Translations under genes and position numbers: made by a program
The notes under the pieces: generated by a model
Database searches by the model: none
Told to the model about the DNA's origin: nothing
What the model saw: only the letters and a program-made list of their open reading frames with translations
NCBI GenBank assembly: GCA_035709005.1
Contig: DASTFB010000019.1
Span: forward strand, 1-52,973
DNA from: Candidatus Methylomirabilota bacterium
Lineage (GTDB): Bacteria > Methylomirabilota > Methylomirabilia > Rokubacteriales > CSP1-6
Direction of reading: 5' to 3'
Length of the DNA stretch: 52,973 bases
Shown: positions 37,333 through 45,935 of the stretch, in pieces
Layout of the letters: each line of letters opens with the position of its first letter
Numbering within the stretch: position 1 is the first letter of the stretch

Positions 37333-38285
37333 TGTCGATCGCCTTCATCTTCCCGGGGCAGGGCTCGCAGGCGGTGGGCATGGGCAAGGCCTTCTACGAG
37401 GCCTCCCCGGCCGCCAAGGCCGTCTTCGAGGAGGCCAACGACGTCCTCGGTCTCGATCTCACCCGCCTGGCCTTCGAGGGGCCGGAAGCGGACCTCGCGC
37501 TGACCGCCAACACGCAACCCGCGGTCCTGACCGTCAGCGTGGCGGCCGCCGCCGTGTGCGCCGAACACGGGCTCACCCCCCGCTTCGCCGCCGGCCACAG
37601 CCTGGGCGAGTACTCGGCCCTGGTCGTGGCGGGCGCGCTGGCCTTCCGCGACGCCGTCCGCCTCGTCCGCCGCCGCGGCGAGTTCATGCAGGCGGCGGTT
37701 CCGGTCGGTGTGGGGGCCATGGCGGCGATCATGGGGCTGGAGTTGTCGGCGGTGGAGGCGCTGTGTGCCGAGGCGGGCCAGGGCGAGGTGGTGGAGGTCG
37801 CCAACGTCAACGCGCCGCTGCAGATCGTCATCGCCGGCCACCGAACCGCCGTCGAGCGGGCGGTGGCGCTGGCGGCCGGCCGGGGCGGGCGCAAGAGCGT
37901 CGTCCTGCCCGTGAGCGCGCCCTTCCACTGCGGTCTGATGGCGCCAGCCGCCGAGCGGCTCGCCGGTGAGTTGCACGGCGTCGCCGTGAGCGATCTCCGG
38001 ATCCCGGTGATCCGCAACGTCGACGCCGGCGTGACCCGGACGGCGGCCGAGGTGAAGCCGGCGCTCGTGCGCCAGGTGGCGAGCCCGGTGCGCTGGACGG
38101 AGTGCGTGCGCCGCCTGGCCGCCGAGGGCGCCAGCGCCTTCGTGGAGATGGGGCCGGGGCGGGTGCTGACGGGCCTGCTCAAGCGCATCCTCGACGGTGC
38201 CCGTGGCCACGCCATCGAGGATCCGGCCGGCCTGGACAAGACGCTCAGCGAGCTCGGCGTCGGGCGGAGAGCGTCGGCCGGATGA
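37332..38285 (+). CDS. fabD: malonyl-CoA:ACP transacylase (FabD)
   Basis: 317 residues. The start 'IAFIFPGQGSQAVGMGKAF' and the nucleophile Ser90 in 'AAGHSLGEYSALVVAG' are diagnostic, with the second catalytic segment 'VSAPFHCGLMAPAAERL'. It loads malonyl groups on ACP. ATG 37332 shares a base with the fabH stop (TGATG), and its stop overlaps fabG (ATGA). Confidence 0.96.
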   Translation: MSIAFIFPGQGSQAVGMGKAFYEASPAAKAVFEEANDVLGLDLTRLAFEGPEADLALTANTQPAVLTVSVAAAAVCAEHGLTPRFAAGHSLGEYSALVVAGALAFRDAVRLVRRRGEFMQAAVPVGVGAMAAIMGLELSAVEALCAEAGQGEVVEVANVNAPLQIVIAGHRTAVERAVALAAGRGGRKSVVLPVSAPFHCGLMAPAAERLAGELHGVAVSDLRIPVIRNVDAGVTRTAAEVKPALVRQVASPVRWTECVRRLAAEGASAFVEMGPGRVLTGLLKRILDGARGHAIEDPAGLDKTLSELGVGRRASAG

Positions 38286-39025
38286 AGTCCCTGGCCGGCC
38301 GCGTGGCCATCGTCACCGGCGGAAGCCGGGGAATCGGCGCCGCCATCACCGCATTGCTGGCGGAGGACGGAGCGAGCGTGGTAGTCTCGGGTCGCGACGC
38401 CGACCGTCTGGAACGGGCCGTGAAGGGGTTGGGGGCGGACGGCGCCACGATTGTCGGTGTGGCCGCCGATGCCGCCAGCCGCGATGACGCCGAGCGCCTG
38501 GTCGACACCGCCAGGCAACAGTTCGGACGTCTCGACGTGCTCATCAACAATGCAGGCATCACCCGGGACGCGCTCCTGGTACGGATGAAGGACGAGGACT
38601 GGGATCGTGTCATGGACGTCAACCTCCGCGGTGCCTTCTACATGATGCGCGCCGCCGCCAAGCTCATGATGCGGCAGAAGAGCGGACGCATCGTCAACAT
38701 CGCCTCCACCGCGGGCGCCATGGGCAATGCCGGCCAGGCCAACTACTCGGCGGCCAAGGCCGGGCTCATCGGCCTCACCAAGTCCGCGGCGCGCGAGCTG
38801 GCCCACTGGTCGATTCTGGTCAATGCGGTGGCGCCCGGTCTGATCGAGACGGACCTCACGGCCGCGGTTCCCGAGACAGCGCGTCAGGCGCTGCTGGCCC
38901 AGACCCCGCTCGGGCGGATCGGCACCGCCCGCGAGGTGGCCGAGGTGGTACGATTCCTCGCCGGGGACGGGGCTACCTACATCACGGGGCAGGTGTTTCA
39001 CGTCAACGGGGGACTCTACATCTGA
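38282..39025 (+). CDS. fabG: 3-oxoacyl-ACP reductase (FabG)
   Basis: 247 residues, a classical SDR. NADP motif '[20 protein letters not shown]', '[20 protein letters not shown]' (FabG hallmark), and catalytic Tyr155 and Lys159 in '[16 protein letters not shown]'. It reduces 3-oxoacyl-ACP with NADPH. It is coupled to fabD by ATGA overlap. Confidence 0.96.
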   Translation: MKSLAGRVAIVTGGSRGIGAAITALLAEDGASVVVSGRDADRLERAVKGLGADGATIVGVAADAASRDDAERLVDTARQQFGRLDVLINNAGITRDALLVRMKDEDWDRVMDVNLRGAFYMMRAAAKLMMRQKSGRIVNIASTAGAMGNAGQANYSAAKAGLIGLTKSAARELAHWSILVNAVAPGLIETDLTAAVPETARQALLAQTPLGRIGTAREVAEVVRFLAGDGATYITGQVFHVNGGLYI

Positions 39026-39057
39026 ACGCAGTCTTCCTCCGCGGAGGGCACGGGTCG

Positions 39058-39294
39058 ATGGCGAAGTCGGTCGAAGACAAGGTCAAGGAGATCATCATCG
39101 AGCAGCTCGGCGTCGAAGAGGACGACGTGACCTCGAACGCGCGGTTCATCGAGGACCTCGGCGCTGACTCGCTCGACACGGTCGAACTCGTGATGGCGCT
39201 GGAGGAGCACTTCGACATCCAGATCCCCGACGAAGACGCCGAGAAGATCGTCACCGTCGGCGACGCCATCCAGTACATCAAGGACAACTCCTGA
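39058..39294 (+). CDS. acpP: acyl carrier protein
   Basis: 78 residues and strongly acidic. The phosphopantetheine site Ser38 lies in '[18 protein letters not shown]', and the end '[15 protein letters not shown]' matches helix 4. It carries the growing acyl chain for FabH, FabG and FabF, all in this operon. The gap of 32 bases before it contains a GGAGGG-type ribosome-binding site, suiting the high expression needed for ACP. Confidence 0.97.
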   Translation: MAKSVEDKVKEIIIEQLGVEEDDVTSNARFIEDLGADSLDTVELVMALEEHFDIQIPDEDAEKIVTVGDAIQYIKDNS

Positions 39295-39296
39295 CG

Positions 39297-40565
39297 GTGG
39301 CGCGTCGGCGCGTCGTCGTGACCGGGGCGGGCGCCGTGACGCCCCTGGGCAACACGGCCGAGGAGTTGTGGGCGGGCCTGACCAGCGCGCGCTCTGGAAT
39401 CGGCCCCATCACCAAGTTCGACGCCTCGGAGAGGGACGACGCCGGCCACTACCGGTACGAGACCCGGATCGCCGGCGAAGTGCGGGACTTCGATCCGCTT
39501 CGCTTCATCGACAAGAAGGAAGCGCGGCGACTCGACCCGTTCTTGACATACGCCATCGCCGCCTCCGTGATGGCGGTCGCCGACGCCGGGCTGGACGTGG
39601 GCAAGGTCGCCGGGCACCGGTTCGGCGTGCTCATCGGTTCGGGCATCGGGGGCATCCAGACTTTGCTCGAGGGCGAGCGGGTGCGTCTGGAAAAGGGGCC
39701 CGAGCGCGTCTCGCCGTTCATCATTCCCATGCTCATCATCAATATGGCCTCCGGCCTGGTGTCCATGCGCTTCGGGGCCAAGGGGCCGAACTCCGCCGTG
39801 GTCACGGCCTGCGCCACCGGAAACCACGCCATCGGCGACGCTTCCAAGATCATCCAGCGGGGCGATGCCGACGTGATGATCGCGGGGGGCGCGGAGGCCA
39901 TCATCCTGCCGCTGACGATCGCCGGGTTCTGCACCATGAAGGCCATGTCGACCCGGAACGACGAGCCCGCGAAGGCCTCGCGGCCCTTCGACGCCGGCCG
40001 GGACGGGTTCGTGCCCAGCGAGGGCGCGGGAGTCGTCGTGCTGGAGTCGCTCGAGCACGCGCAGGCCCGCGATGCCCGCATCTACGCGGAGGTCCTCGGC
40101 TACGGGATGACGGCCGACGCCCATCACATGACGGCGCCCGACCCCGAGGGCGACGGGGCGTCTCGCGCGATGACGGCCGCCCTGCATGACGCCGGGCTCG
40201 CGGCCAGCGAGGTGGGCTACATCAACGCTCACGGCACGTCCACCCCCTACAACGATCGCTTCGAGACCCTGGCCATCAAGCGGGTGTTCGGCGAGCACGC
40301 CCGGCGGATTCCCGTCTCCTCGACGAAGTCCATGACCGGCCACCTGCTGGGGGCGGCCGGCGGAGTGGAGACCATCGCGACCGTGCTCGCTCTCCATCAC
40401 GGCCTGCTGCCGCCGACCATCAACTACGAGACGCCCGACCCCGACTGCGACCTGGACTACGTGCCCAACCAGGCGCGCAAGCAGGACGTGGAGGTCGCGC
40501 TCAACAACGCCTTCGGTTTCGGCGGTACCAACGCCACGCTGGCCTTCCGCAAGTTCCGCGGCTAG
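39297..40565 (+). CDS. fabF: 3-oxoacyl-ACP synthase II (FabF)
   Basis: 422 residues. The catalytic Cys172 in '[15 protein letters not shown]', His in '[14 protein letters not shown]' and His in '[12 protein letters not shown]' form the elongating condensing-enzyme triad. '[16 protein letters not shown]' is the usual end. It starts at GTG 39297, two bases after the acpP stop. The acpP-fabF-rnc order is conserved in many bacteria, and the gene that follows takes the rnc position. Confidence 0.96.
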   Translation: MARRRVVVTGAGAVTPLGNTAEELWAGLTSARSGIGPITKFDASERDDAGHYRYETRIAGEVRDFDPLRFIDKKEARRLDPFLTYAIAASVMAVADAGLDVGKVAGHRFGVLIGSGIGGIQTLLEGERVRLEKGPERVSPFIIPMLIINMASGLVSMRFGAKGPNSAVVTACATGNHAIGDASKIIQRGDADVMIAGGAEAIILPLTIAGFCTMKAMSTRNDEPAKASRPFDAGRDGFVPSEGAGVVVLESLEHAQARDARIYAEVLGYGMTADAHHMTAPDPEGDGASRAMTAALHDAGLAASEVGYINAHGTSTPYNDRFETLAIKRVFGEHARRIPVSSTKSMTGHLLGAAGGVETIATVLALHHGLLPPTINYETPDPDCDLDYVPNQARKQDVEVALNNAFGFGGTNATLAFRKFRG

Positions 40566-41044
40566 TGCCGGACCGTGAAGTCGCCCCCTCCGACTATCAG
40601 GTGGATCCCGCCCGCATCGCCCAGCTCGAACGTCGGCTGGAGCACCAGTTCCAGGATCGTGAGCTCCTCGCCCGCGCTCTGACGCATGCCTCGTACGCCA
40701 ACGAGCATCTGCCGCTGGCCCACAACGAAGGGCTCGCGCTGCTCGGCGACGCCGCCCTGGCCCTGATCGTGGCCGAGCGCCTGTTGCAGACCGATCCCAC
40801 CGCCCCCGTGGGGGTGATGACGCCGGAGCGGGCGCGCATCGTGTCGGGAGCGAACCTCGCGCGATGGGCGACCAGCCTCGAGCTCGGTGAGCTTCTCCGC
40901 CTGGGACGCGGTGAGGATCGGACCGGCGGTCGGGAACGCGAGTCCGTCCTGGCCACAGCGCTGGAGGCGGTGCTGGGCGCGCTCTACCTGGAGGGCGGGC
41001 TGGAGGCGGTGCGGCGGGCCATTCGTCGTCTGGCCGTGTGGTAG
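40565..41044 (+). CDS. RNase III-like protein, short and with altered catalytic residues
   Basis: 159 residues that align over the whole RNase III catalytic domain ('RELLARALTHASYANEH', 'LELGELLRLGRGEDRTGG', 'RESVLATALEAVLGALYLEG'), but no double-stranded RNA-binding domain follows. In the signature normally NERLEFLGDA the sequence is 'NEGLALLGDA': the first metal-binding Glu is Ala58, while Asp62 stays. In the second motif, normally LADxxEA, Asp is Thr131 and Glu134 stays. Two of four metal ligands are thus lost, so RNA cleavage is doubtful. It sits in the rnc position after fabF (TAGTG overlap) and could be a regulatory or binding-only descendant. Confidence 0.75.
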   Translation: MPDREVAPSDYQVDPARIAQLERRLEHQFQDRELLARALTHASYANEHLPLAHNEGLALLGDAALALIVAERLLQTDPTAPVGVMTPERARIVSGANLARWATSLELGELLRLGRGEDRTGGRERESVLATALEAVLGALYLEGGLEAVRRAIRRLAVW

Positions 41045-41047
41045 GCT
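41042..41047 (+). promoter_or_regulatory. -10-like box TAGGCT overlapping a stop codon
   Basis: TAGGCT contains the TAG stop of the RNase III-like gene and ends 6 bases before the ATG at 41054, the leaderless geometry seen elsewhere in the window. Confidence 0.35.
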
Positions 41048-41053
41048 GCGTTC

Positions 41054-42202
41054 ATGCGTTTCTGGCCTGCGCGGCGACGGTGGGTGGCTGCGCCATTCTC
41101 TGTGGACGACGCGTTGCTCAGCGACGAGCTCGTGCGGCAGCGGGTCGACGACGTCCTGAAGCTGGAGGCGCCCCGGCCCGGCGGCAAGGCTCTCGTGTAC
41201 CGCGGCCGGCTCCTGATGGCGCCCGCTCGGGCGCGGGAGCTCCTGCAGGCCCGTCTGCGTCCCCTCGGGTTGACGCCCTTTCTGACGAGCGAGGGTGACG
41301 ATGTCGTCCTGCAAGCGCTGCCGCTGGCCGAGGGCGGCGGCCAGCGGCGGGTCCGCCTCAACGTGGTGCTCTTCATCCTCACGTGTCTATCCACGCTGCT
41401 GGCGGGCGCCTTCTTCTCTGGCTCGCCCACGTTCGATGCGTTCCGGACCACGCTCCTGGGGACACTCTTCGTCAGCGGCATTCCCTTCGCGAGCACGCTG
41501 CTGGGTATCCTCGCCGTCCACGAGTTCGGGCACTACTTCACGGCGCGTCACTATCGAGCCTCCGTCAGCCTACCCTACTTCATCCCCGCGCCTCCGCCCT
41601 TGTTCCTCTTCGGCACGCTGGGCGCGCTCATCCAGATGCGGTCTCCGGCCCGGGACCGCAACGCGCTCTTCGACATCGCCGCCGCCGGGCCCCTGGCCGG
41701 CCTGGTCGTGGCCGTGCCCGCGCTGCTGGTGGGCCTGCAGTGGTCGGCGGTGGTCCCGACGCCGCCGACCGAGCACGTGGTGTTCGGGCAATCCCTGCTG
41801 ATGCGGTGGCTCGTGCAGGCCCAGTTCGGCGTCGTGCCCGACGGCATGATGCTCTTCACGCATCCAGTGGCCGATGCGGCGTGGGCCGGGTTCTTCGTGA
41901 CGGCCCTCAACCTGTTCCCGGTCGGCCAGCTCGACGGCGGGCGCATCGCCTACGCGCTCTTCGGGCGGCATCACCGCACGGTGGGCGTCGCCACGGTGGT
42001 GGCGACGATCGGTCTCGGATTGATCACGTGGTCGCCCAACTGGTTCGTGTGGTCGGCGCTCGTCGTGTTCCTGATCGGCCTGCACCACAGCCCCCCGCTG
42101 GATGACGTGACGCCGCTGTCGCCGGGACGCCGGGCCGTAGGCGCCCTCTGCCTCATCCTGTTCGTTCTCCTGATCCCGCCCGTCCCCATCGATATTTCTT
42201 AA
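41054..42202 (+). CDS. site-2-protease-type membrane metalloprotease (M50)
   Basis: 382 residues: about 100 cytoplasmic residues, then six or more membrane helices. The zinc motif 'ILAVHEFGHYFTARHY' (His156, Glu157, His160) lies in a helix, and the third ligand is the Asp in 'NLFPVGQLDGGRIAYALFG'. This is the FtsH-independent S2P group with the long 'YFIPAPPPLFLFGTLGALIQ' segment between them, as in cyanobacterial and plant EGY-type proteases. It cleaves within membranes; the substrate is unknown. Its last 50 bases overlap the convergent MFS gene. Confidence 0.9.
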   Translation: MRFWPARRRWVAAPFSVDDALLSDELVRQRVDDVLKLEAPRPGGKALVYRGRLLMAPARARELLQARLRPLGLTPFLTSEGDDVVLQALPLAEGGGQRRVRLNVVLFILTCLSTLLAGAFFSGSPTFDAFRTTLLGTLFVSGIPFASTLLGILAVHEFGHYFTARHYRASVSLPYFIPAPPPLFLFGTLGALIQMRSPARDRNALFDIAAAGPLAGLVVAVPALLVGLQWSAVVPTPPTEHVVFGQSLLMRWLVQAQFGVVPDGMMLFTHPVADAAWAGFFVTALNLFPVGQLDGGRIAYALFGRHHRTVGVATVVATIGLGLITWSPNWFVWSALVVFLIGLHHSPPLDDVTPLSPGRRAVGALCLILFVLLIPPVPIDIS

Positions 42203-43502
42203 CAGGGCCCGGGCCCTGTCCAACAGTCGGCCCTCCGCCCGGAACGCGGGCGAGCAGCGCGAAGCCGACCACGAAGAACGACCCCACCGCCACGATGGCG
42301 GCACGCTGGTTGCCACCCAGGGCCCAGGAGACCCCGCCGAACACCAGTGGGCCCAGGATGGCGCCGGTCTTGCCCACCAGCTGAAAGAAGCCGAAGAATT
42401 CGGCCTCTCGGCCGGCGGGAATCAGCGTCGCCATGAACGTCCGGCTCGCCGCCTGGATAGCGCCGAGTCCCGTCCCCGCCAGCACGGCCACCGCCCAGAA
42501 CTGCCACCGGGCCTGCACGAAGTAGGCGAGCACGGTGACCGCGGTCCACTGCACCAGCGTCACCGCGACGACGACCTTGGGACCGCGGGTGTCCGCCGGA
42601 CGCGCCCAGGCAGCGGATCCGGCCAGCGCGGAGAGTTGAACGAGCATGAACAGGCCGATGATTTCGGTGAAGCTGAAGCCCAGGGTCTTGGCCGCGAAGA
42701 CGGCGGAGAAAGTGACGACGGTGTTCACGCCGTCCTCGTAGATCAGGTACGCGGCGAGAAACCGGCGCATGGCTCGGCGCCCGGGATCGTGGACGATCTC
42801 CCGTAGCGTGGCCAGCGTGTCGGCCACTCCGCGGCGCACGGCCTGGTTCAGCGGCACTGACCCCCGCGTGTCGGCGGGGAGCGCCAGCAGGGCCGGCATC
42901 GCGAAGAGACCGAACTGGGCCGCGGCCGTGAGGAAGCAGGCCCAATACGCTTCGGCCGCCGCCGCCGGATAGGCAGCCACGAACGCCACCAGCGAGCCCG
43001 CGTACCCCACGGCGAAGCCGGCGGCCGAGACCCGCCCGAGGTGATCGGGCTCGACGATGCGCGGCAGGTAGGAGTTGTAGCAGACGAAGGCGGTCTCGAA
43101 CGTGACGATGCCGATGACGGCCAGCGTGAAGCCCCACAGCACGGCGTCCGGCCCGACGGTGGCCAGCAGGGCGGTGGCGGCCACCGAGGCCAGCGTCAGC
43201 CCGACCAGAAAGGGCTTGCGCGCGCCGGCGTGATCGGCGATTCCTCCGAGGACGGGGGCGGCCAGCGCGACCAGCGCCATCGACGTCGACACCGCCAGGC
43301 CCCACCAGAAGTCCCCGCGCCCCGCGGCGTTGCCGACCACGATGCCGGCGTAGTAAGCGGGGTAGACGGTGGCCAGGACGATGGCCGCGAAGGCCGAGTT
43401 CGCGAAATCGTAGAGGGTCCACGCGATGATCGTGCGACGCGGCGACCCGGCCACGGCCAGAGCATGACACAGCCCGCGAACGCTTGGCGAGACGCGTCGC
43501 AC
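42153..43502 (-). CDS. MFS transporter, UMF1/Atg22-like
   Basis: 449 residues (from GTG 43502; GTG 43454 is also possible and would remove 16 residues that precede 'RRTIIAWTLYDFANSAFAA'). Twelve membrane helices. The first-helix motif 'YDFANSAFAAIVLATVYPAYY' and 'VCYNSYLPRIVEPDHLGRVS' are characteristic of UMF1/Atg22-type exporters, which are linked to amino-acid efflux in yeast. The transported substrate here is unknown. The C-terminal tail is basic, and its coding end overlaps the protease gene by 50 bases tail to tail. Confidence 0.87.
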   Translation of the reverse strand: MRRVSPSVRGLCHALAVAGSPRRTIIAWTLYDFANSAFAAIVLATVYPAYYAGIVVGNAAGRGDFWWGLAVSTSMALVALAAPVLGGIADHAGARKPFLVGLTLASVAATALLATVGPDAVLWGFTLAVIGIVTFETAFVCYNSYLPRIVEPDHLGRVSAAGFAVGYAGSLVAFVAAYPAAAAEAYWACFLTAAAQFGLFAMPALLALPADTRGSVPLNQAVRRGVADTLATLREIVHDPGRRAMRRFLAAYLIYEDGVNTVVTFSAVFAAKTLGFSFTEIIGLFMLVQLSALAGSAAWARPADTRGPKVVVAVTLVQWTAVTVLAYFVQARWQFWAVAVLAGTGLGAIQAASRTFMATLIPAGREAEFFGFFQLVGKTGAILGPLVFGGVSWALGGNQRAAIVAVGSFFVVGFALLARVPGGGPTVGQGPGPVKKYRWGRAGSGERTG

Positions 43503-43527
43503 CTTTCCCGGAGCCCCGACGATGCGC

Positions 43528-43533
43528 TAGTAT
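43528..43533 (+). promoter_or_regulatory. -10-like box TAGTAT, leaderless type
   Basis: TAGTAT is followed by 7 bases and ATG 43541. There is no Shine-Dalgarno sequence before the ATG. Confidence 0.5.
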
Positions 43534-43540
43534 CCGCGCC

Positions 43541-44920
43541 ATGCCCGGCCGGCTCGATCTCCGGACGCTGGGAGGTCTCGTCCGCCGCGGTGCCATCGAC
43601 ACGGTGCTCACCGTATTCCCCGACGGCTACGGCCGACTCCTGGGCAAGCGCGTCGTGGCCCGCCACTTCCTCGATCACGTCGCCGGCGACGGCGTGCACG
43701 CGTGCATCTACCTGTTCACGGTGGACATGGAGATGGAGCCCTTGCCGGGTTTCACCCTGACCTCCTGGCAACGCGGGTACGGGGACATGAAGATGGTCCC
43801 CGATCTGGCCACGCTGCGGCTGATCCCGTGGCTGCCCAGGACGGGGCTCGTCTTCTGCGATGTCTATTCCGAGGAGGGGGAGCCGATCGAAGAGGCGCCG
43901 CGCTGGGTCCTCAAGCGCCAGGCCGCGCGGGCCCGGAGCCTCGGGTACGTGGTGAAGACGGCTGCCGAGCTCGAGCTGTACTGCTTCAAGGAGTCGTTCG
44001 ACGAGGCGCGGGCCAAGCGCTACTACGGCCTGACCCCGATGGCGACCTACCTGGAGGACTATCATATTCTACAAACGACGAAGGAGGAGCCGCTCATCCG
44101 GGCCATCCGCAACGGGATGGAAGGCGCCGACGTTCCGGTGGAGACTTCCAAAGGCGAGTGGGGACGGGGTCAGGAGGAGATCAACCTGGTGTACGCCGAG
44201 GCGGTCGAGATGGCCGATCGCGCCACGCTCTACAAGCACGGGGCCAAGGAGATCGCCCACGCGCAAGGCTGCTCGATCACGTTCATGCCCAAATACGACG
44301 TGGCCGCCGCCGGCTCGTCGTTTCACCTGCATTCATCGCTCTGGGACCGAGCCGGGCGCAAGCCGCTGTTCGCCCCCGCCGCGCCGCCCCGCGGCGGGCG
44401 GCCTGCGCTGAACGCGCTCTTCGGCACCTGGCTGGGTGGCCAGATGGCCACGGCGCGGGAGCTCGCCTACTTCTACGCGCCGACGGTCAACGCCTACAAG
44501 CGCTATCAGGCCGGCTCCTTCGCGCCGACGCGGGTGGCGGCGGGATGGGACAATCGGACGTGCGGCTTCCGTTTGTGCGGCGAGGGCGGCTCGCTGCGCG
44601 TCGAGAACCGGATCCCCGGCGCCGATGCCAACCCTTACCTCGCGTTCGCGGCGACCATCGCCGCTGGCCTGCACGGTCTCAGCAACAAGCTGAAGGCCCC
44701 CAAGCTCTACGAGGGCAATGCGTACGAGGACGCGACGCTGCCCCAGGTGCCCAAGACGCTCCGCGAGGCGATCGCCGAGCTGGAGCGCTCCAAGGTGGCC
44801 CGAGTAGCCTTCGGCGAGCGCGTCGTCGAGCACTATCTGCATGCTGCCCGCCTGGAGCAGCAGGCCTTCGATCAGGCGGTGACCGACTGGGAGCTGCTGC
44901 GCTACTTCGAGCGAATCTAG
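43541..44920 (+). CDS. glutamine synthetase-family ligase (GlnT/PuuA-like)
   Basis: 459 residues. The N-terminal beta-grasp part has 'TVFPDGYGRLLGKRVVARHF'. The catalytic domain has 'AAELELYCFKES' (metal Glu), 'GQEEINLVYAEAVEMADRA', 'ITFMPKYDVAAAGSSFHLHSS' in overlapping parts, and 'VENRIPGADANPYLAFAA'. Residues around the ammonia site differ from housekeeping GlnA, and no adenylylation loop with its Tyr is evident. It more likely joins glutamate to an amine (gamma-glutamyl-amide ligase), as in PuuA. Start ATG 43541 is chosen by the TAGTAT box. The substrate is not assigned. Confidence 0.87.
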   Translation: MPGRLDLRTLGGLVRRGAIDTVLTVFPDGYGRLLGKRVVARHFLDHVAGDGVHACIYLFTVDMEMEPLPGFTLTSWQRGYGDMKMVPDLATLRLIPWLPRTGLVFCDVYSEEGEPIEEAPRWVLKRQAARARSLGYVVKTAAELELYCFKESFDEARAKRYYGLTPMATYLEDYHILQTTKEEPLIRAIRNGMEGADVPVETSKGEWGRGQEEINLVYAEAVEMADRATLYKHGAKEIAHAQGCSITFMPKYDVAAAGSSFHLHSSLWDRAGRKPLFAPAAPPRGGRPALNALFGTWLGGQMATARELAYFYAPTVNAYKRYQAGSFAPTRVAAGWDNRTCGFRLCGEGGSLRVENRIPGADANPYLAFAATIAAGLHGLSNKLKAPKLYEGNAYEDATLPQVPKTLREAIAELERSKVARVAFGERVVEHYLHAARLEQQAFDQAVTDWELLRYFERI

Positions 44921-44958
44921 TGATGTCGCGCATCAGATGGGGCCGGAGAATGACCAGC

Positions 44959-45013
44959 GCGGGGGATCGCGGCGGGGCACGGGCGTGGCGATAGCCCGGG
45001 GCCCGTGCCCAGT
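44959..45013 (+). repeat. 55-bp direct repeat, copy B1
   Basis: Identical over 55 bases to 45051-45105. It contains GGGCACGGGC (44975-44984) and GCCCGTGCCC (45001-45010), a perfect 10-bp palindrome with a 16-base loop. Similarity to the other copy continues a further 10-14 bases to the left (AGAATgACC against AGAATtACC). Related to the palindrome at 9414-9447. Confidence 0.9.
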
Positions 45014-45050
45014 GAAGTGGCGCCGCTCGCCACGGGGCAGAATTACCGCG

Positions 45051-45105
45051 GCGGGGGATCGCGGCGGGGCACGGGCGTGGCGATAGCCCGGGGCCCGTGC
45101 CCAGT
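45051..45105 (+). repeat. 55-bp direct repeat, copy B2
   Basis: Second identical copy, ending 3 bases before the ATG of the SDR gene (45109). Its palindrome arms are 45067-45076 and 45093-45102. Between the copies lies a small hairpin, GTGGCG (45017-45022) with CGCCAC (45028-45033). The 188-base gap 44921-45108 holds no gene. Confidence 0.9.
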
Positions 45106-45108
45106 CCA

Positions 45109-45870
45109 ATGACCAGACTCGAAGGCAAGATCGCGTTCATCACGGGCGCCGGCATGGGGATCGGCCGGGAGGCCGCCGCGCTCTTCGCGGCCGAAGGGGC
45201 CCGCGTGGTGGTGGCCGACATCGACGCGGCTGCGGCCAGGGAGACGGCGCGTCTGGTCGAGGGGGCCGGGGGGCAGGCCCTGGCGACGGTCGGTGACGTC
45301 GCGGTCGAAGCCGACGTCCGCCGGATGATCGAGGAGGGCGTCCATCGGTTCGGGGTCCTGCACGTTCTCTACAGCAATGCCGGCGTCCTGTGGAAGGACC
45401 GCGACCGCTCGGTGCTCGAGACGAACGAGCAGTGGTGGGACCGGGTCGTCGCCATCAATCTCAAGTCGGTCTTCTGGGTCACCAAGCACGGAATCCCACA
45501 CGTGCAGCGAGCCGGGGGCGGCTCCATCATCCTCATGGGCTCGGTCTCGGCGCTGGCCGGTTTCACCCGGGCTCAAGACGCCTACACGGCCGCCAAGGGT
45601 GGCCTGATCTCGCTGACGAAGTCCCTGGCCATCCAGTTCGCCAGGGACGGAATCCGCTGCAACATCATCCATCCCGGCATCGTGGACACCCCGCTGCAGG
45701 CGCCCTACCTGACCGACGCGCTTCGCCGGGAGTTCGAGACCGGGATCCCCCTGGGGCGCATCGCCCATCCCCGGGAGATCGCCCGGGTGGCACTCTTTCT
45801 GGCCAGCGAGGAGTCCTCGTACATGACGGGCGCCGAGCTGGTGGTCGACGGCGGTTTTACCGCCGCCTGA
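45109..45870 (+). CDS. short-chain dehydrogenase/reductase
   Basis: 253 residues. NAD(P) motif 'ITGAGMGIGREAAALFAAEG', 'VADIDAAAA' (Asp after beta-2 favours NAD), 'SNAGVLW', and catalytic Ser/Tyr/Lys in 'GSVSALAGF' and 'DAYTAAKGGLISLTKS'. The ending 'MTGAELVVDGGFTA' is typical. The substrate is unknown. ATG 45109 fits the conserved 'MTRLEGKIAFITG' start; a GTG at 45097 lies inside the repeat hairpin. No ribosome-binding site is visible because the repeat occupies that position. Confidence 0.9.
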   Translation: MTRLEGKIAFITGAGMGIGREAAALFAAEGARVVVADIDAAAARETARLVEGAGGQALATVGDVAVEADVRRMIEEGVHRFGVLHVLYSNAGVLWKDRDRSVLETNEQWWDRVVAINLKSVFWVTKHGIPHVQRAGGGSIILMGSVSALAGFTRAQDAYTAAKGGLISLTKSLAIQFARDGIRCNIIHPGIVDTPLQAPYLTDALRREFETGIPLGRIAHPREIARVALFLASEESSYMTGAELVVDGGFTAA

Positions 45871-45935
45871 CGCACAGCGACGCGTGCCCCGAGCAGGCCC
45901 CCGCAGCGCACGTTGACCGCCGAGCCGTCGTCACG

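Noticed and set aside
44921-45108. CRISPR array or attachment-site pair suggested by the two 55-bp repeats
   Set aside because: There are only two copies with a 37-base spacer region, the repeats are 55 bp with a long palindrome, and no cas, integrase or tRNA gene is near.
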